Source of the DNA: Pyrobaculum oguniense TE7
GTDB lineage: Archaea > Thermoproteota > Thermoprotei > Thermoproteales > Thermoproteaceae
Length of the DNA: 64,000 nucleotides
Reading direction: 5' to 3'
Assembly (NCBI GenBank): GCA_000247545.1
Contig: CP003316.1
Span: 1,335,233-1,399,232 of the forward strand
Shown here: piece after piece, positions 51,634 through 61,315 of the stretch
Numbering within the stretch: position 1 is the stretch's first letter
How the letters are laid out: every line of letters starts with the position of its first letter
The notes under the pieces: generated by a model
What the model saw: the letters and a program-made list of their open reading frames with translations, nothing else
Database searches by the model: none
What the model was told of the DNA's origin: nothing
Translations under genes and position numbers: made by a program

Positions 51634-53460
51634 CTAATGGCGTGAAGGCCTCTGGCTAAGTAGCCGTGGTAGGTAGAGAGGCCTCTGTGGGTAGCCCTTT
51701 ACCTCCTCTCTTATCTTCTTCGCCAGCTCCTCGGCCTTGGCCTTGTACTGCCCTCCGCCTCTCTCCCTGACCGTCACCGTGCCCTCCGCCTCTTCTTTTG
51801 AGCCGACGACGACGATGTAGGGCACCCAAGCAGTCTCGGCGTCTCTGATCTTCTTGCTGAGGGTCTCCTCACGGTCGTCTACGTCTACTCTTATGCCCTC
51901 CGCCTCGAGGAGGTCGGCCACCGCCATGGCGTACTTCAAGTTCTCCTTGGAGACGGGGATGACGCGGGTTTGGACCGGCGAGAGCCATGTGGGGAGCCGC
52001 GGCGTCTTCCCCTCTTTCTCCATCTTTGCCATTGTGTCGAAAACGGCGTATAGGTAGCGCTCTACCGAGCCCAGAATGGCGGTGTGGATGATGACGGGGT
52101 ACCTCACCTGGTTGTTCTCGTCGACGTACTTAATGCCGAAGCGCTGGGCGTTCCCTACGTCGATCTGGAACGTTGCGATCTCCCTGGGCCTCCCCAGCTC
52201 GTCCACAATGTGGAACTCCACGTTGAGGACCCAGTAGTACTTCTGTCCCGGCAGAATCCTCACCAGTATGGGCTTCCCCTCTCTCCTCGCCAGCTCCACC
52301 AAGTATTCCCTGTGGCCTTTGTAGAAGTCCTCAGTGACGTTGTAGAGCGAGACGTAGGTTCTCCCCAGCTTTCCTATCTCCCTGAATATTACCTCGTGGA
52401 GCTTAAACGTGACTTCCATAGCCTCCTTGAGGTCTTTGGTGAAGATGTGGAGGTCGGGCATGTAGAAGCGTCTCAGCCTAAAGAGGAGGACTGTCTCCCC
52501 CGGCTGCTCGTGGCGGTATGAGTCGGCTATTTCGAGGAGTCCGAAGGGGAGGTGCCTGTAGCTGATGACCCAGTCCTTTACCATGGCGAACTGCTGAAAG
52601 CACGCGGCGTAGCGCAGGATGAGGTCGGTGTCGGACTCCACCACGTAGAGACGCTCGCCGAAGAGCCTGGCGTGGGACTCAATAGCGTATTCCGACAGCT
52701 TAAACATGTTGGTCCCCCTGATCTTGAAAACGGGTATTCCCAGCGACTTGGCTACCATATACGCGTAGTCCTCGACGAGCTCCATCATCACCGTGGCCTC
52801 GGGGGCGTAGCGCATGTGGCCGACGTCTGACATAGGCTCCCACTCGAAGCCGAACTTCCGCAAGTAGTTGAGGTACTTAGGCTCGCCGCCGACGAGCTCC
52901 CTCTTAAACACCTCCTTCTCCACGAGGGCCTTGAAGTCGTCAAGCCCCGCATAGTTGAACTTGGCGGGGTCGTGCTCGGCGCCGTCCGGCGTCAAGACAA
53001 CGTAGTAGTCCCGCCTCTCCTCAGCCCTCTTTTCAGTTTTCGCCTCCTCCGGCTTGAAAACGCGGCTCAGCTCGGAGAGCGGGTGTCCCAAGCACTTCAG
53101 CTCGAAGGCCTTGTAGTAGCCGAAGGGCGCCTTCAGCACTTGTCCCCCGAACTGCGCCTTGACGACCTCGTACAGCCTATCCACCACCTCCCGCGCCGTG
53201 TAGGGCCTTGCAAGGTCTGTGGAGAGGTGGGCATAGGGGTATACCACAATGGAGGACGCGCCGACCCTCTTAGCAGTTTCCACCACGTCGGCGGCTACTG
53301 CCTTGAGAAACCCCTCGTCGGGGGAGTCTCCCCTCTCCACCGAGACGAACACCACCAAGGCGTTGGAGGCGCTCCCCGAAACCGGCTCGTCTCTAATATC
53401 AAGCGCGGGGTCTCTCGGATCCCAGCTAAACCGCTCTGCGTGTATGTAAAGAACGCGCAT
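51634..53460 (-). CDS. thrS: Threonyl-tRNA synthetase, archaeal type
   Basis: 608 aa. The N-terminal ~145 residues (MRVLYIHAERFSWDPRD ... PFGYYKAFELKCLGHPLSEL) form the archaeal editing domain that removes L-Ser. Then the class II core: motif 1/2 around HMRYAPEATVMM and SYRHEQPGETVLLFRLRRFY, motif 3 HTAILGSVERYLYAVFD, and the anticodon-binding domain (RVIPVSKENLKYAMAVADLL). TATA RC of tatataaaat about 24 bases upstream. Ends with a proline/basic tail. Confidence 0.95.
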   Translation of the reverse strand: MRVLYIHAERFSWDPRDPALDIRDEPVSGSASNALVVFVSVERGDSPDEGFLKAVAADVVETAKRVGASSIVVYPYAHLSTDLARPYTAREVVDRLYEVVKAQFGGQVLKAPFGYYKAFELKCLGHPLSELSRVFKPEEAKTEKRAEERRDYYVVLTPDGAEHDPAKFNYAGLDDFKALVEKEVFKRELVGGEPKYLNYLRKFGFEWEPMSDVGHMRYAPEATVMMELVEDYAYMVAKSLGIPVFKIRGTNMFKLSEYAIESHARLFGERLYVVESDTDLILRYAACFQQFAMVKDWVISYRHLPFGLLEIADSYRHEQPGETVLLFRLRRFYMPDLHIFTKDLKEAMEVTFKLHEVIFREIGKLGRTYVSLYNVTEDFYKGHREYLVELARREGKPILVRILPGQKYYWVLNVEFHIVDELGRPREIATFQIDVGNAQRFGIKYVDENNQVRYPVIIHTAILGSVERYLYAVFDTMAKMEKEGKTPRLPTWLSPVQTRVIPVSKENLKYAMAVADLLEAEGIRVDVDDREETLSKKIRDAETAWVPYIVVVGSKEEAEGTVTVRERGGGQYKAKAEELAKKIREEVKGYPQRPLYLPRLLSQRPSRH

Positions 53461-53488
53461 ATCCCGTCCAACCGCTTGTTATATAAAA

Positions 53489-54064
53489 TTATTCTACGTA
53501 GATGCCGTTCCGCCTCAGCCTTTTTAAAATGCCTTCCGCCTCCTCGCCGAATGCCTGGGCGTAGACCCTTATCTTGTCATAGTCGAGTTTAATGTTTTGA
53601 TCTATGACAATCCTAGCCACCTCGTTTATGAACTCCTCGGCCTCCTTTGTGGCGATCTTCGCCTTCAAGACGAGGAGTTGCTCCAGTCCAGTAGCCTTGA
53701 TGCTGATGCCGTCTATCTTCACCTCTTTTAAGTCTGAGAGGAGCTCCGGCGGGATGTATATGTCGAGAATGTTTTCCAATAGGTCGACCCTCACAGCCTC
53801 GCCTCCCACAATCAGCTCGTAGTATATAGTTCCGTGGTCGGAGGTGCCCATGTCGTAGTCATTTTCCTCTGCTATTTTTTCGAAGAGCTCGTTGTCTAAT
53901 ACAGTGGACTTGTTTAAAATAAAGAGGTCAACGTCGCCTGGGTCGTAGTCTATCTTGTAGACGAAGGGGAGCACGGCGCTTCCTACTAGCACGAACTCCA
54001 CGCCTCGTTTCTCAAGACTTTCGGCCACCTTTTTCAAGGCCGTTTTGTATTTGTCAAGGCGCAT
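53489..54064 (-). CDS. Nucleotidyltransferase-fold protein
   Basis: 191 aa. VEFVLVGSAVLPFVYKIDYD, followed by PGDVDLFI, is a polymerase-beta-like nucleotidyltransferase active site (GSA...GDVDLF), with a later strand VRVDLLENILDIY giving the third Asp. The C-terminal half is helical. It might be a MNT-type or kanamycin-type nucleotidyltransferase, or a toxin-antitoxin protein; no HEPN partner is adjacent. TATA elements around 54,083-54,098 on the minus strand. Confidence 0.75.
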   Translation of the reverse strand: MRLDKYKTALKKVAESLEKRGVEFVLVGSAVLPFVYKIDYDPGDVDLFILNKSTVLDNELFEKIAEENDYDMGTSDHGTIYYELIVGGEAVRVDLLENILDIYIPPELLSDLKEVKIDGISIKATGLEQLLVLKAKIATKEAEEFINEVARIVIDQNIKLDYDKIRVYAQAFGEEAEGILKRLRRNGIYVE

Positions 54065-54150
54065 AGTGTAGTTGAGAGATGTGTTAATAACAGTTTATAA
54101 CTGCCTCAATATAATATATATAGAGATATATAGTGAGTAGAATCAGTAAT

Positions 54151-54160
54151 ACTTATTAAC
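54151..54160 (+). promoter_or_regulatory. TATA box of the pgk operon
   Basis: ACTTATTAAC centred about 24 bases before the ATG at 54180. No other good TATA element is seen before the next three coupled genes. Confidence 0.55.
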
Positions 54161-54179
54161 CCCAGTAACAACGTCCAAC

Positions 54180-55406
54180 ATGTTACTTAATGAAGTTCTT
54201 AACCAATTGCCAAATATAAATAAATGCTTAGAAAAAGGAAAAATATTAATTATAAGAATTGACATAAACTCGCCAATTATAAACGGTAAAATTATTGACG
54301 ATTACAGGATACGTGCCCATTCATACACGCTTAGGCTTGCCTCAGATGCCGGGGCGAGGGCCGTGGTGCTGGCACACCAGGGCAGGCCGGGGCAGGACGA
54401 CTTCACATCTCTAGAGGTGCACAAGCCCTACATTGAGAAGTACTTAGAGAGGCCCATAAAATTCGTCGACGACATCATAGGGCCTGAGGCACGGAGACAG
54501 ATTAAGGAGCTGAAAGACGGCGAGATCTTACTGCTAGAAAACGTGAGGATGCTGTCGGAGGAGGTCATCGAAAAGGTCCCCGAGGCCCAGGCAGAGACCA
54601 TGTTGGTGAAGAAGCTGGCGCCGCTGGCGGACTACTACGTCTTCGACGGATTTGCCGTGGCTCACAGATCCCAGCCCAGCGTCGTGGGGTTCCCCATGGT
54701 GATGCCCTCCTGTATGGGCCCCGTCTTCGAGAAGGAGCTGAGGGCGCTTAGCGTGGTGTTCGAGAAGCGCGGAAAAGGAGTAGTCCTACTGGCAGGAGGC
54801 GCCAAAATCCCAGATACCATAAAAGCCGTTGAGCAGTTGCTCAAAAACGGCTTTGTGGAAAAGGTGGCCTTCGGCGGCTTGGTGGGCTTCGTCTTCGCCG
54901 TGGCTAGATATGGCGTTCTGAACACGGCCTTAAAACAGGAGGTGGAAAAAGGCGGATACCTCCCCTATGTGGAAAGGGCGCGCCAGCTACTAAGCAAATA
55001 CGGAGAGAAGATAGAGGTGCCGGTCGACTTTGCAATTAACCAGAACGGAAGGATCGACGTCGACGTCTTCTCCCTGGCACAGCAACCGCTAGACATAGGC
55101 AAGTCCACGACAATGCAGTACAAGGAAGTGATCGACCAAGCGGAGGTGGCCATATTCAGCGGCCCGATGGGCTACATAGAAGACGAGAGGTTCGCCACAG
55201 GGACGGTGGAGTTGCTGAGAGCCGCCGCAAAGAAGAAGCTCATCCTCGGCGGAGGGCACACCATACTAGCCGCCGAGAAGGCCGGAGTAATCGACAAGGC
55301 ATTTCACGTCTCTACCGGAGGCCGCGCGTTTATTTCGACTATCGGCGGCGAGGAAATGCCCGCCGTGAAAGCGTTATTAACCTCGGCCGCGAAGTTTAGG
55401 CTATGA
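54180..55406 (+). CDS. pgk: Phosphoglycerate kinase
   Basis: 408 aa. N-terminal [20 protein letters not shown] with the substrate Asp/Asn/Arg, [98 protein letters not shown], and [17 protein letters not shown]. Phosphorylates 3-phosphoglycerate (gluconeogenic) or the reverse. Stop overlaps the gap start (ATGA). Confidence 0.96.
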   Translation: MLLNEVLNQLPNINKCLEKGKILIIRIDINSPIINGKIIDDYRIRAHSYTLRLASDAGARAVVLAHQGRPGQDDFTSLEVHKPYIEKYLERPIKFVDDIIGPEARRQIKELKDGEILLLENVRMLSEEVIEKVPEAQAETMLVKKLAPLADYYVFDGFAVAHRSQPSVVGFPMVMPSCMGPVFEKELRALSVVFEKRGKGVVLLAGGAKIPDTIKAVEQLLKNGFVEKVAFGGLVGFVFAVARYGVLNTALKQEVEKGGYLPYVERARQLLSKYGEKIEVPVDFAINQNGRIDVDVFSLAQQPLDIGKSTTMQYKEVIDQAEVAIFSGPMGYIEDERFATGTVELLRAAAKKKLILGGGHTILAAEKAGVIDKAFHVSTGGRAFISTIGGEEMPAVKALLTSAAKFRL

Positions 55407-56437
55407 TCAGAGTCGGCATCGTCGGGTTTGGCACCATCGGCAAGCGCATCGCCGACGCAGTAGCGGCGCAGGGCGACATGCACGTCTCAGGCGTTCTTAA
55501 GGTAACGCCGGATTACGAAGCCCTAGTTGCAACTGCTAAGGGCTTCAAGGTCTACACCCTCCCCGACCGCGTCGAGAAGTTCAAAAAGGCGGGCATCGAG
55601 CCGGCGGGGACAATTGAGGACTTGATAAAGGCATCTGACGTGATTATAGACGCCTCGCCCGAGGACGTAGGTGCTGAAAACAAGGAGAAGTACTACTCCA
55701 AATTTGACAAGCCCGTCATATTCCAGGGCGGCGAAGAGGCGGAGGTGGCTGATGTGAGCTTCAACGCCCTGGCCAACTACGACGAGGCCAGAGGGAGGCG
55801 GTATGTGAGAGTCGTCAGTTGCAACACCACCGGCATTACCAGGGTTTTGACGTCCCTAATGCTAAACGGGGTGGGGATAAAGAAGGCAAGGATCTTCATA
55901 GCGAGGAGGGGGGCGGACCCCAAAGAGCACAAGAAGGGGCCGATCAACGACGTAGTGCCCAACCCAGCCACTGTGCCGAGCCACCACGGCCCCGACGTGA
56001 AAACCGTGTTGAAGAACGTGGACATCGTGACGATGGCCGTCGCAGTCCCTGTCACAATCATGCACATGCACATGGCGTATCTCGAACTAGACGGGGCCTA
56101 CCCCCGCGACGCCGTGCTGGAGGCCCTCGCCAAGACGCCTAGAATCTTCCTCGCAGACGTCGGGGCGGGCTTCCAGAGCCTAGCCCAAATTATCGAATAC
56201 GCCCGCGACCTAGGCAGGCCCAGAGGAGACTTCCCCGAGGTGGCCATATTCCGCGACTCGGTGACAGTCAACGGGAACGAGCTGTACCTCATGTACGGCG
56301 TCCATCAAGAGTCAATAGTAGTGCCGGAAAACGTAGACGCCGTCAGGGCCGTGCTCGGCGCAATGCCCAAGTGGGAGTCCATAAAGACGACCGACACAAC
56401 GCTTAAATTATTCACCGAAGGGAAGAGATATGGGTGA
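55403..56437 (+). CDS. gap: Glyceraldehyde-3-phosphate dehydrogenase, archaeal type II
   Basis: 344 aa. Rossmann start [20 protein letters not shown], catalytic [16 protein letters not shown] with Cys near 140, [36 protein letters not shown], and [20 protein letters not shown]. In hyperthermophilic archaea this enzyme is mainly gluconeogenic because the catabolic step uses other oxidoreductases. It overlaps pgk by 4 bases and the stress protein by 8. Confidence 0.95.
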   Translation: MIRVGIVGFGTIGKRIADAVAAQGDMHVSGVLKVTPDYEALVATAKGFKVYTLPDRVEKFKKAGIEPAGTIEDLIKASDVIIDASPEDVGAENKEKYYSKFDKPVIFQGGEEAEVADVSFNALANYDEARGRRYVRVVSCNTTGITRVLTSLMLNGVGIKKARIFIARRGADPKEHKKGPINDVVPNPATVPSHHGPDVKTVLKNVDIVTMAVAVPVTIMHMHMAYLELDGAYPRDAVLEALAKTPRIFLADVGAGFQSLAQIIEYARDLGRPRGDFPEVAIFRDSVTVNGNELYLMYGVHQESIVVPENVDAVRAVLGAMPKWESIKTTDTTLKLFTEGKRYG

Positions 56438-56855
56438 TGAGCCTTTCTACGAGCTGGCCTACAAATTTAGGCGTATCTTAGTACCTGTATCGCCCATGAA
56501 CCCGGCAAGGCTGAAGGAGCTTCTCAACGTCGCCGTGGACTTCGGCGAGCGCTACGGCGCGGAGATAAACTTCCTATACGTCACACACTCTGACAACGAC
56601 CCTGCCGTTGAACAGCTCAGAAAAGCGGTGGAGGACTTCGTCGGTAGGCGTGGCGTGAAGCACAACTTTAAGGTGAGGAAGATGGGGGAGGGAGAGACCA
56701 TCGCCTCGGAAATTGTAAAAGAGCTATCCGAGAGCGCTTACGACTTAGTAATACTTTTGTCAAGAGGCTACTACGGCGCATCGGCGTTGCTTTACAACAG
56801 CACCTCCGTGGCGGTGGCGCTGGCGGCCAACACTTCCGTGTTAATACTAAGGTGA
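56430..56855 (+). CDS. Universal stress protein (UspA) family
   Basis: 141 aa. [80 protein letters not shown], then SVLILR. The ATP-binding G-x2-G-x9-GS/T motif is only partly kept ([14 protein letters not shown]). Part of a tightly coupled pgk-gap-usp-glycosidase run; the role may be in stress or energy sensing. Confidence 0.85.
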   Translation: MGDEPFYELAYKFRRILVPVSPMNPARLKELLNVAVDFGERYGAEINFLYVTHSDNDPAVEQLRKAVEDFVGRRGVKHNFKVRKMGEGETIASEIVKELSESAYDLVILLSRGYYGASALLYNSTSVAVALAANTSVLILR

Positions 56856-57928
56856 AGGTCGGGGCCGCCGTATCGCCCTACCAACACTTCGGCTTTTGCG
56901 GTTGCGACCTCCCCGACGAGCCGGGGGCGCAACACCTCCTTTTCTACGAAGAGGACTTGGAAATAGCCAAGTCGATAGGTCTCGACGTCTTCCGCACCGG
57001 CGTTGAGTGGGCCCTTATCGAGCCGGCAGAGGGAAAGTACGACAAAGAGGCGATTAGGCTCTTCCGCCAGTACCTAGCCGACGTTAAGTCCAAGGGCTTC
57101 GAGACGTGGGTAACGCTACACCACTTCACAAACCCCCGCTGGGTGTGGAGGCGGGGCGGCTGGGAGAGCCGCGAGGTGGCCTCGCGGTTTGTCTCGTACA
57201 TCGAGCTGGTGGCGAGGGAGCTGGGGGGCCTTACCGACGTGGCGGTCATATTCAACGAGCCGAATATGTACACCTTTCTGGCTTACATAAAGGGCGACCT
57301 CCCTCCGCATGGCTTCCTCTCGATCAAGCACATGAGGAGGGCCCAGGCGGTGATAGATGAGGCAATAGCCGCCGCGAGGGACGTGTTGAAGAGCTACGGC
57401 CTAAAAGCGACGTTCGCCCACTCCTACTCTAAGTTCGAGAGCCGGAGCCCCGTCTTCAAGCCCGCCGTCTATTACTTGAATAGGCAGAACTCTAAGTACC
57501 TGGAAATGTTTAGGGAGATGGACTACGCCGGCGTGAACTTCTACGTGGTGGGGAGGTACGACGACTTTGCCCTGCGCTTTGTCCTGAGGCCGGAGGCCCT
57601 CCTCGAGGTGAAGACGCCGCGGCCCCTCGCCGTGACGGAGTTCGGCGTGGCGTCTAGAAACGAGGAGTTTAGGTACAGGTACCTATGCTCCATGGCCAAC
57701 GTCTTCAAGAAGGCGAAGCCGGTGGTGGCAATCTGGTGGTCCCTCCTCCACGGCTACGAGTGGGGCCTCGGCTACCAGCCCTTCTTCGCCTTGATCGACG
57801 TGAGGGGCACTAAGCGGCTGGTCACCCCCCTCGCAAGGAGGTTCAGGGAGACCCTCTTGAGCCCGCACCCGTGCGACCTAGGCGAAGTGGAGATGGGGCT
57901 GGAGTGGCGCTGGGAGCCGCCTGGCTAG
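56852..57928 (+). CDS. Glycoside hydrolase family 1-like enzyme, short
   Basis: 358 aa. GH1 barrel: GAAVSPYQHFGFCGCDLPDE near the start, GLDVFRTGVEWALIEPAEGK, WVTLHHFTNPRWVWRRGGWE, VIFNEPNMYTFLAYIKG with the acid/base Glu, GVNFYVVGRYDDF, VTEFGVAS with the nucleophile Glu, and WWSLLHGYEWGLGYQPFFAL. About 100 residues shorter than usual archaeal beta-glycosidases (~480 aa). It starts at GTG inside the stop of the stress protein. Substrate unknown. Confidence 0.82.
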   Translation: MKVGAAVSPYQHFGFCGCDLPDEPGAQHLLFYEEDLEIAKSIGLDVFRTGVEWALIEPAEGKYDKEAIRLFRQYLADVKSKGFETWVTLHHFTNPRWVWRRGGWESREVASRFVSYIELVARELGGLTDVAVIFNEPNMYTFLAYIKGDLPPHGFLSIKHMRRAQAVIDEAIAAARDVLKSYGLKATFAHSYSKFESRSPVFKPAVYYLNRQNSKYLEMFREMDYAGVNFYVVGRYDDFALRFVLRPEALLEVKTPRPLAVTEFGVASRNEEFRYRYLCSMANVFKKAKPVVAIWWSLLHGYEWGLGYQPFFALIDVRGTKRLVTPLARRFRETLLSPHPCDLGEVEMGLEWRWEPPG

Positions 57929-57989
57929 TCTCGGAACATGTCGCCGCTGTGGATGGGGGGCTCTTAGAAAGGGGCGTGGTGGTGTGAGA

Positions 57990-57999
57990 CAGCTATAAA
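57990..57999 (+). promoter_or_regulatory. TATA box of the UbiA-family gene
   Basis: CAGCTATAAAC region, with TATAAA about 25 bases before the GTG at 58019. Confidence 0.5.
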
Positions 58000-58018
58000 C
58001 CCCCGCTTGTGTCTACCT

Positions 58019-58846
58019 GTGTCGCTTTGGAAGCTGATAAGGGGTGAACACGGCGTTCTTGCCGCACTGGCCTCCACAGCCTCCTACGCCGTGGCTGGGG
58101 GGAATAACGCGGCGACCCTCGTATTGCTTGCCGCGTCCACCTTCTTAGCCCAGGCTGGGCTGTTCGCCCACAACGACCTGTCAAACCTGGAAGAGGATAG
58201 GGTAAATAGGCCAGACGCCCCCCTCGTGTCGGGGAGAGTTAGCCTTGCCACGGCGCGTGCTGTGGCGTACGGCTCTCTAGTTGCCGGCGCTGCTTGCGCC
58301 GCAACGCTGGGGCTTGCCCCCCTGTCTGTGTACCTGACCGCCGCGGTGCTGGGCGTGTTGTACAACGTCCGCCTTAAGCGGGTACCCGTTGTGGGGAATT
58401 TAATTGTCGCCTTCCTCACATCCATGACATACATCTACGGCATGGCGGCTGCTGGGAGGCTCTCCGACGTGTTGATGTTGCTCTTCGCCTCATCCCTAGT
58501 CGCGAATGTGGGCAGAGAGTTCGTAAAGACGGCGATGGACTACCAGGGCGACATGAGAGCCGGCCTCAAGACTCTGGCGGTGCTTATCGGCCCCCAGAAG
58601 ACGGCGGCGGTGGGGGGATTGGTGACGGCGGCGTCTGCGGCGCTGGGCGTGTGGCTTGTGATGGACTCCGCCTCAACTGGGCTCTATGCCCTGGCCGCAG
58701 GGGCCGGGCTGACGAGCGCTCTGCTGGTGTATATGGCCTACCTCGCGTTGAGGGGGCAGTGGCGTACCTACCGAAACGGCACCTTAGCCGCCTTCGGGAT
58801 AACCCTAATAGCGCTGGTGGCGGAGGCCGCATGGCGACTATTCTAG
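58019..58846 (+). CDS. UbiA prenyltransferase (archaeal lipid/quinone type)
   Basis: ~275 aa, eight or nine membrane segments. First aspartate-rich motif LFAHNDLSNLEEDRVNRPDA, second motif FVKTAMDYQGDMRAGLKTLA, and a helix LYNVRLKRVPVVGNLIVAFL. Family members transfer geranylgeranyl to glycerol phosphates in ether-lipid synthesis, or to quinone precursors. The start follows TATA spacing; the overlapping HAD gene suggests one transcript. Which substrate it takes is not clear. Confidence 0.85.
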   Translation: MSLWKLIRGEHGVLAALASTASYAVAGGNNAATLVLLAASTFLAQAGLFAHNDLSNLEEDRVNRPDAPLVSGRVSLATARAVAYGSLVAGAACAATLGLAPLSVYLTAAVLGVLYNVRLKRVPVVGNLIVAFLTSMTYIYGMAAAGRLSDVLMLLFASSLVANVGREFVKTAMDYQGDMRAGLKTLAVLIGPQKTAAVGGLVTAASAALGVWLVMDSASTGLYALAAGAGLTSALLVYMAYLALRGQWRTYRNGTLAAFGITLIALVAEAAWRLF

Positions 58847-59523
58847 TAGACCTAGACGGGACGTTGTTGCCGCTAAGCGCGTGGAATCCTGTTTTCGCAG
58901 AGGCTTGTGCCGTGATCGCGGAGAAGGCCGGCGTGTCGCCGGAGGAGGTGTGGAGAAGGGCTAGGCAGAGGAACCTCGCCCTAATGAGGAGGCTGGACTG
59001 GCGGGCCTTCGACTGGCAGGCCATACTGGACTCTGTGGCCGAGGAGCTGGGCGCGGGGAGGGCACCAGACATAGTCACGTTGCTACGCAAACACCTGCCG
59101 GGCTTCCAGCTATCCGACGGCGCCGTGGAGGCCTTAGAGGAGCTCAAGGCGCTGGGCCACCGCGTCGAGATAGCAACGAACGGTCACGCGGCCTACCAGC
59201 TACCCGTAATACGGCGCCTAGGCCTAGACAGACTTGTCGACGGCGTTAGGACTTCCGACGTGTACAAATGCCCCAAGACCTGCCCCGAATTCTTCAACGG
59301 GGCACACGTAATGGTGGGAGACAACCCAGTGTTCGACGTATATTTCCCAAAGAGGTTCGGTCTCCTTGCCGTGTTCTACGGCAACTGGGAGAGGGAGGCC
59401 CTTGAGTATTCTCAAAGGCTTTTAATACCGGCGTACAACGTGCGGCCGGACGCCGCGGTGGAAACACTGAAGGAGCTACCCAGGACGGTAGAGGCCGTGT
59501 TGAAAAACAAGTCCATCCCCTAG
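58831..59523 (+). CDS. HAD-superfamily hydrolase
   Basis: ~230 aa from ATG 58831, overlapping the UbiA gene end by 16 bases. HAD motifs in order: ILVDLDGTLLPLS (I), IATNGHAAY (II), YKCPKTCPEF with the Lys (III), MVGDNPVFDVYFPKRFG (IV). A helical cap lies between I and II. A phosphatase; perhaps for phosphoglycolate or a lipid precursor phosphate, given its UbiA neighbour, but that is inference. Confidence 0.88.
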   Translation: MATILVDLDGTLLPLSAWNPVFAEACAVIAEKAGVSPEEVWRRARQRNLALMRRLDWRAFDWQAILDSVAEELGAGRAPDIVTLLRKHLPGFQLSDGAVEALEELKALGHRVEIATNGHAAYQLPVIRRLGLDRLVDGVRTSDVYKCPKTCPEFFNGAHVMVGDNPVFDVYFPKRFGLLAVFYGNWEREALEYSQRLLIPAYNVRPDAAVETLKELPRTVEAVLKNKSIP

Positions 59524-59574
59524 ACGGCGAGCCGGGCGCCTCTCCTGGAGCAGATAAGCAGGGCCGTAGGGGGT

Positions 59575-60039
59575 TTAGGAGGATTCGGGTAGGCACCACA
59601 GGCCTCTCTCTTTTTGGACGAAGCCTCTTTTTCTGAGCATGACGCTGTTTAGGTTTTTGCCGTAATACCTCCTAATCTCGGAGAAGCTTAGGCACTTGTC
59701 GGGCCTCCTGCTGGCTTCTCTTATCACGGCTTCCCAGCCCCCGCCCACCTCGCCGCTTATCTGTAGCTGGCGCAGCCCCTCCTTGAGGGCTCTCTCCACG
59801 GTGTGGACCACCCTCCTCTCCACTTCTGCGAGCCCCCTAGAAATGGCCTCCTCAACGATTTTGCCTACCCTCTCCTCGAGGCTCAACGACGCCATCACCT
59901 CCTCCACAATCTCCCTAATCCTCAGCTTGCAGGGCTGTTCCAGAAGCTTGATTATTACGTCATCAAACGGAGCGTCTGGCCTGGGGAGGAGTCTCCTGAG
60001 CCGCTCAACTAATGTGGGGTCTCTTATCTCAATATGCAT
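59575..60039 (-). CDS. Uncharacterised helical protein
   Basis: 154 aa. N-terminal DPTLVERLRRLLPRPDAPFD and VIIKLLEQPC, a long central helical/coiled-coil region (EIVEEVMASLSLEERVGKIV to ALKEGLRQL), and a C-terminal element CLSFSEIRRYYGKNLNSVML with RGLWCLPESS that may be a winged helix. Possibly DNA-binding. TATA-like ttttatatat on the minus strand. No family recognised. Confidence 0.65.
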   Translation of the reverse strand: MHIEIRDPTLVERLRRLLPRPDAPFDDVIIKLLEQPCKLRIREIVEEVMASLSLEERVGKIVEEAISRGLAEVERRVVHTVERALKEGLRQLQISGEVGGGWEAVIREASRRPDKCLSFSEIRRYYGKNLNSVMLRKRGFVQKERGLWCLPESS

Positions 60040-60088
60040 AAACCCAGGATATGTAAAAATATATAAAATTTGTGAGCGATCCTGGGGC

Positions 60089-60929
60089 CTACTCCTTTGT
60101 CTCTTTTATCATCTTCTTAGCCAGTGCGTATATTATGGGTGCCAACATGATACCAGCAGCGATGGCCACGCCCCATGCCACGTTCTGTACCACGTGGGCG
60201 GTCTGCGGGAAGTTGGCAAATATGGCGCCGAGCCCTACCATTAGGAAGATTGAGTATAGCAAGAACTTGGCGTAGGGAGCGGCGCTGGAGAACTCGGGGT
60301 GGTCCTCCACGATGTTGCGGACTATTGTGTGGCCGATGAAGATCCCCGCGCCGATTATCACAGTGCCGAGGATGAGCGGGTAGACCAGCGGACCTGTGAA
60401 GAGCATGAGGTCAAGCGCCAGCGACACGACAAGCGCGATGAGGCCAATAAGCAGTAAGTTGCGGAGCATTTCCCCTATCTCCACGAACTGCTTGGGGAAC
60501 AGCCCCGTGAGGAGCTTCCCGATATAGTCGGTGAGTAGGGCCACTAGTATAACACCCGCAGTTATTGAGGATAATGCCGCCGATGAGCCTCGGCAGATAC
60601 CGCGCCACGTCGGCGATGAGAGCCCCCGCCTCGCCACCTATTCTCAAATAGCCCAAGGCGATGACGATGCCTATAACCACTATGAAGGCGGTTACGAGCA
60701 TTCCTATCAAGTTAGAGAGGTCTATTCCCGCCGACCTAAAGGCCTTCCCTACGTCTGTCTTGTCAAAAGCCTTCTCGAGGCCGGTCCTCTCTATCAGCCT
60801 ATTCACCGCCCTGCCAACCACAGAGCCCAGGAGCCAAGCAATAAGCACTATTATTATCGCTATGAGTCCCTGGATGCCGTACTGGATTATGTCTTGGATC
60901 AACCTACCTAGGTCTATTTGGAGTTGCAT
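60089..60929 (-). pseudogene. Frameshifted conserved-TM-helix membrane protein (mechanosensitive-channel-like)
   Basis: Two frames join near 60,570. The first reads IDLGRLIQDIIQYGIQGLIA, IIIVLIAWLLGSVVGRAVNR, KAFRSAGIDLSNLIGMLVTA, YLPRLIGGIIL. The second resumes ITAGVILVALLTDYIGKLLT, PKQFVEIGEMLRNLLLIGLI, IIGAGIFIGHTIVRNIVED, MLAPIIYALAKKM. Repeated TM helix plus glycine patterns match the CmpX/conserved-TM-helix group related to small-conductance channels. A single-base deletion would explain it; sequencing error or programmed slippage are also possible. Confidence 0.7.
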
Positions 60930-61315
60930 AGCGCATCAACGTTAAGTAGTTTTTAACAATTTTCCGTGTGAACCGCGCAGTTAACACTGTTAATGGCTTG
61001 GGCCGGCGTTTGGAGTTCGCAGTGTTAGCTTGCCCGGACTAACACCACGATTTAAAAACCGCCGTACGCAAACGTAAACAAACAGAGCTTTTTAGTAGGC
61101 CAAAACAAAACAGAGATAAGGGATACTTCAGTAATATTTAATATAGAAAAATACAATACGGAAAAGAAATATGAAATACAAATTTAAACAAAATAAAGTT
61201 TTTAAATTTATAAATATTTATTTTCACGGTTTTTAAGTAGATATGTCGTTTTGTTTGGGTAAAGTTGCGCCGTTTAATCTTCTATGCTTTTATTTACCTC
61301 TAAAGTATTATACTT
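60930..61315. other. A/T-rich intergenic region with small inverted repeats
   Basis: From about 61,080 the sequence becomes very A/T-rich, ending in runs such as TTTTAAATTTATAAATATTT. Small inverted repeats occur before it (GTGTTAG...CTAACAC at about 61,020-61,043; a near-palindrome around TTAACACTGTTAA). TATA gcttttattta at about 61,286-61,296 serves the ATPase gene. No gene and no known origin motif recognised. Confidence 0.4.

Noticed and set aside
52084-53592. Three open frames antisense to threonyl-tRNA synthetase (145, 92 and 206 residues)
   Set aside because: ThrRS is certain in this strand and these frames lack TATA spacing, conserved motifs or plausible composition; they are shadows of GC-biased codons.
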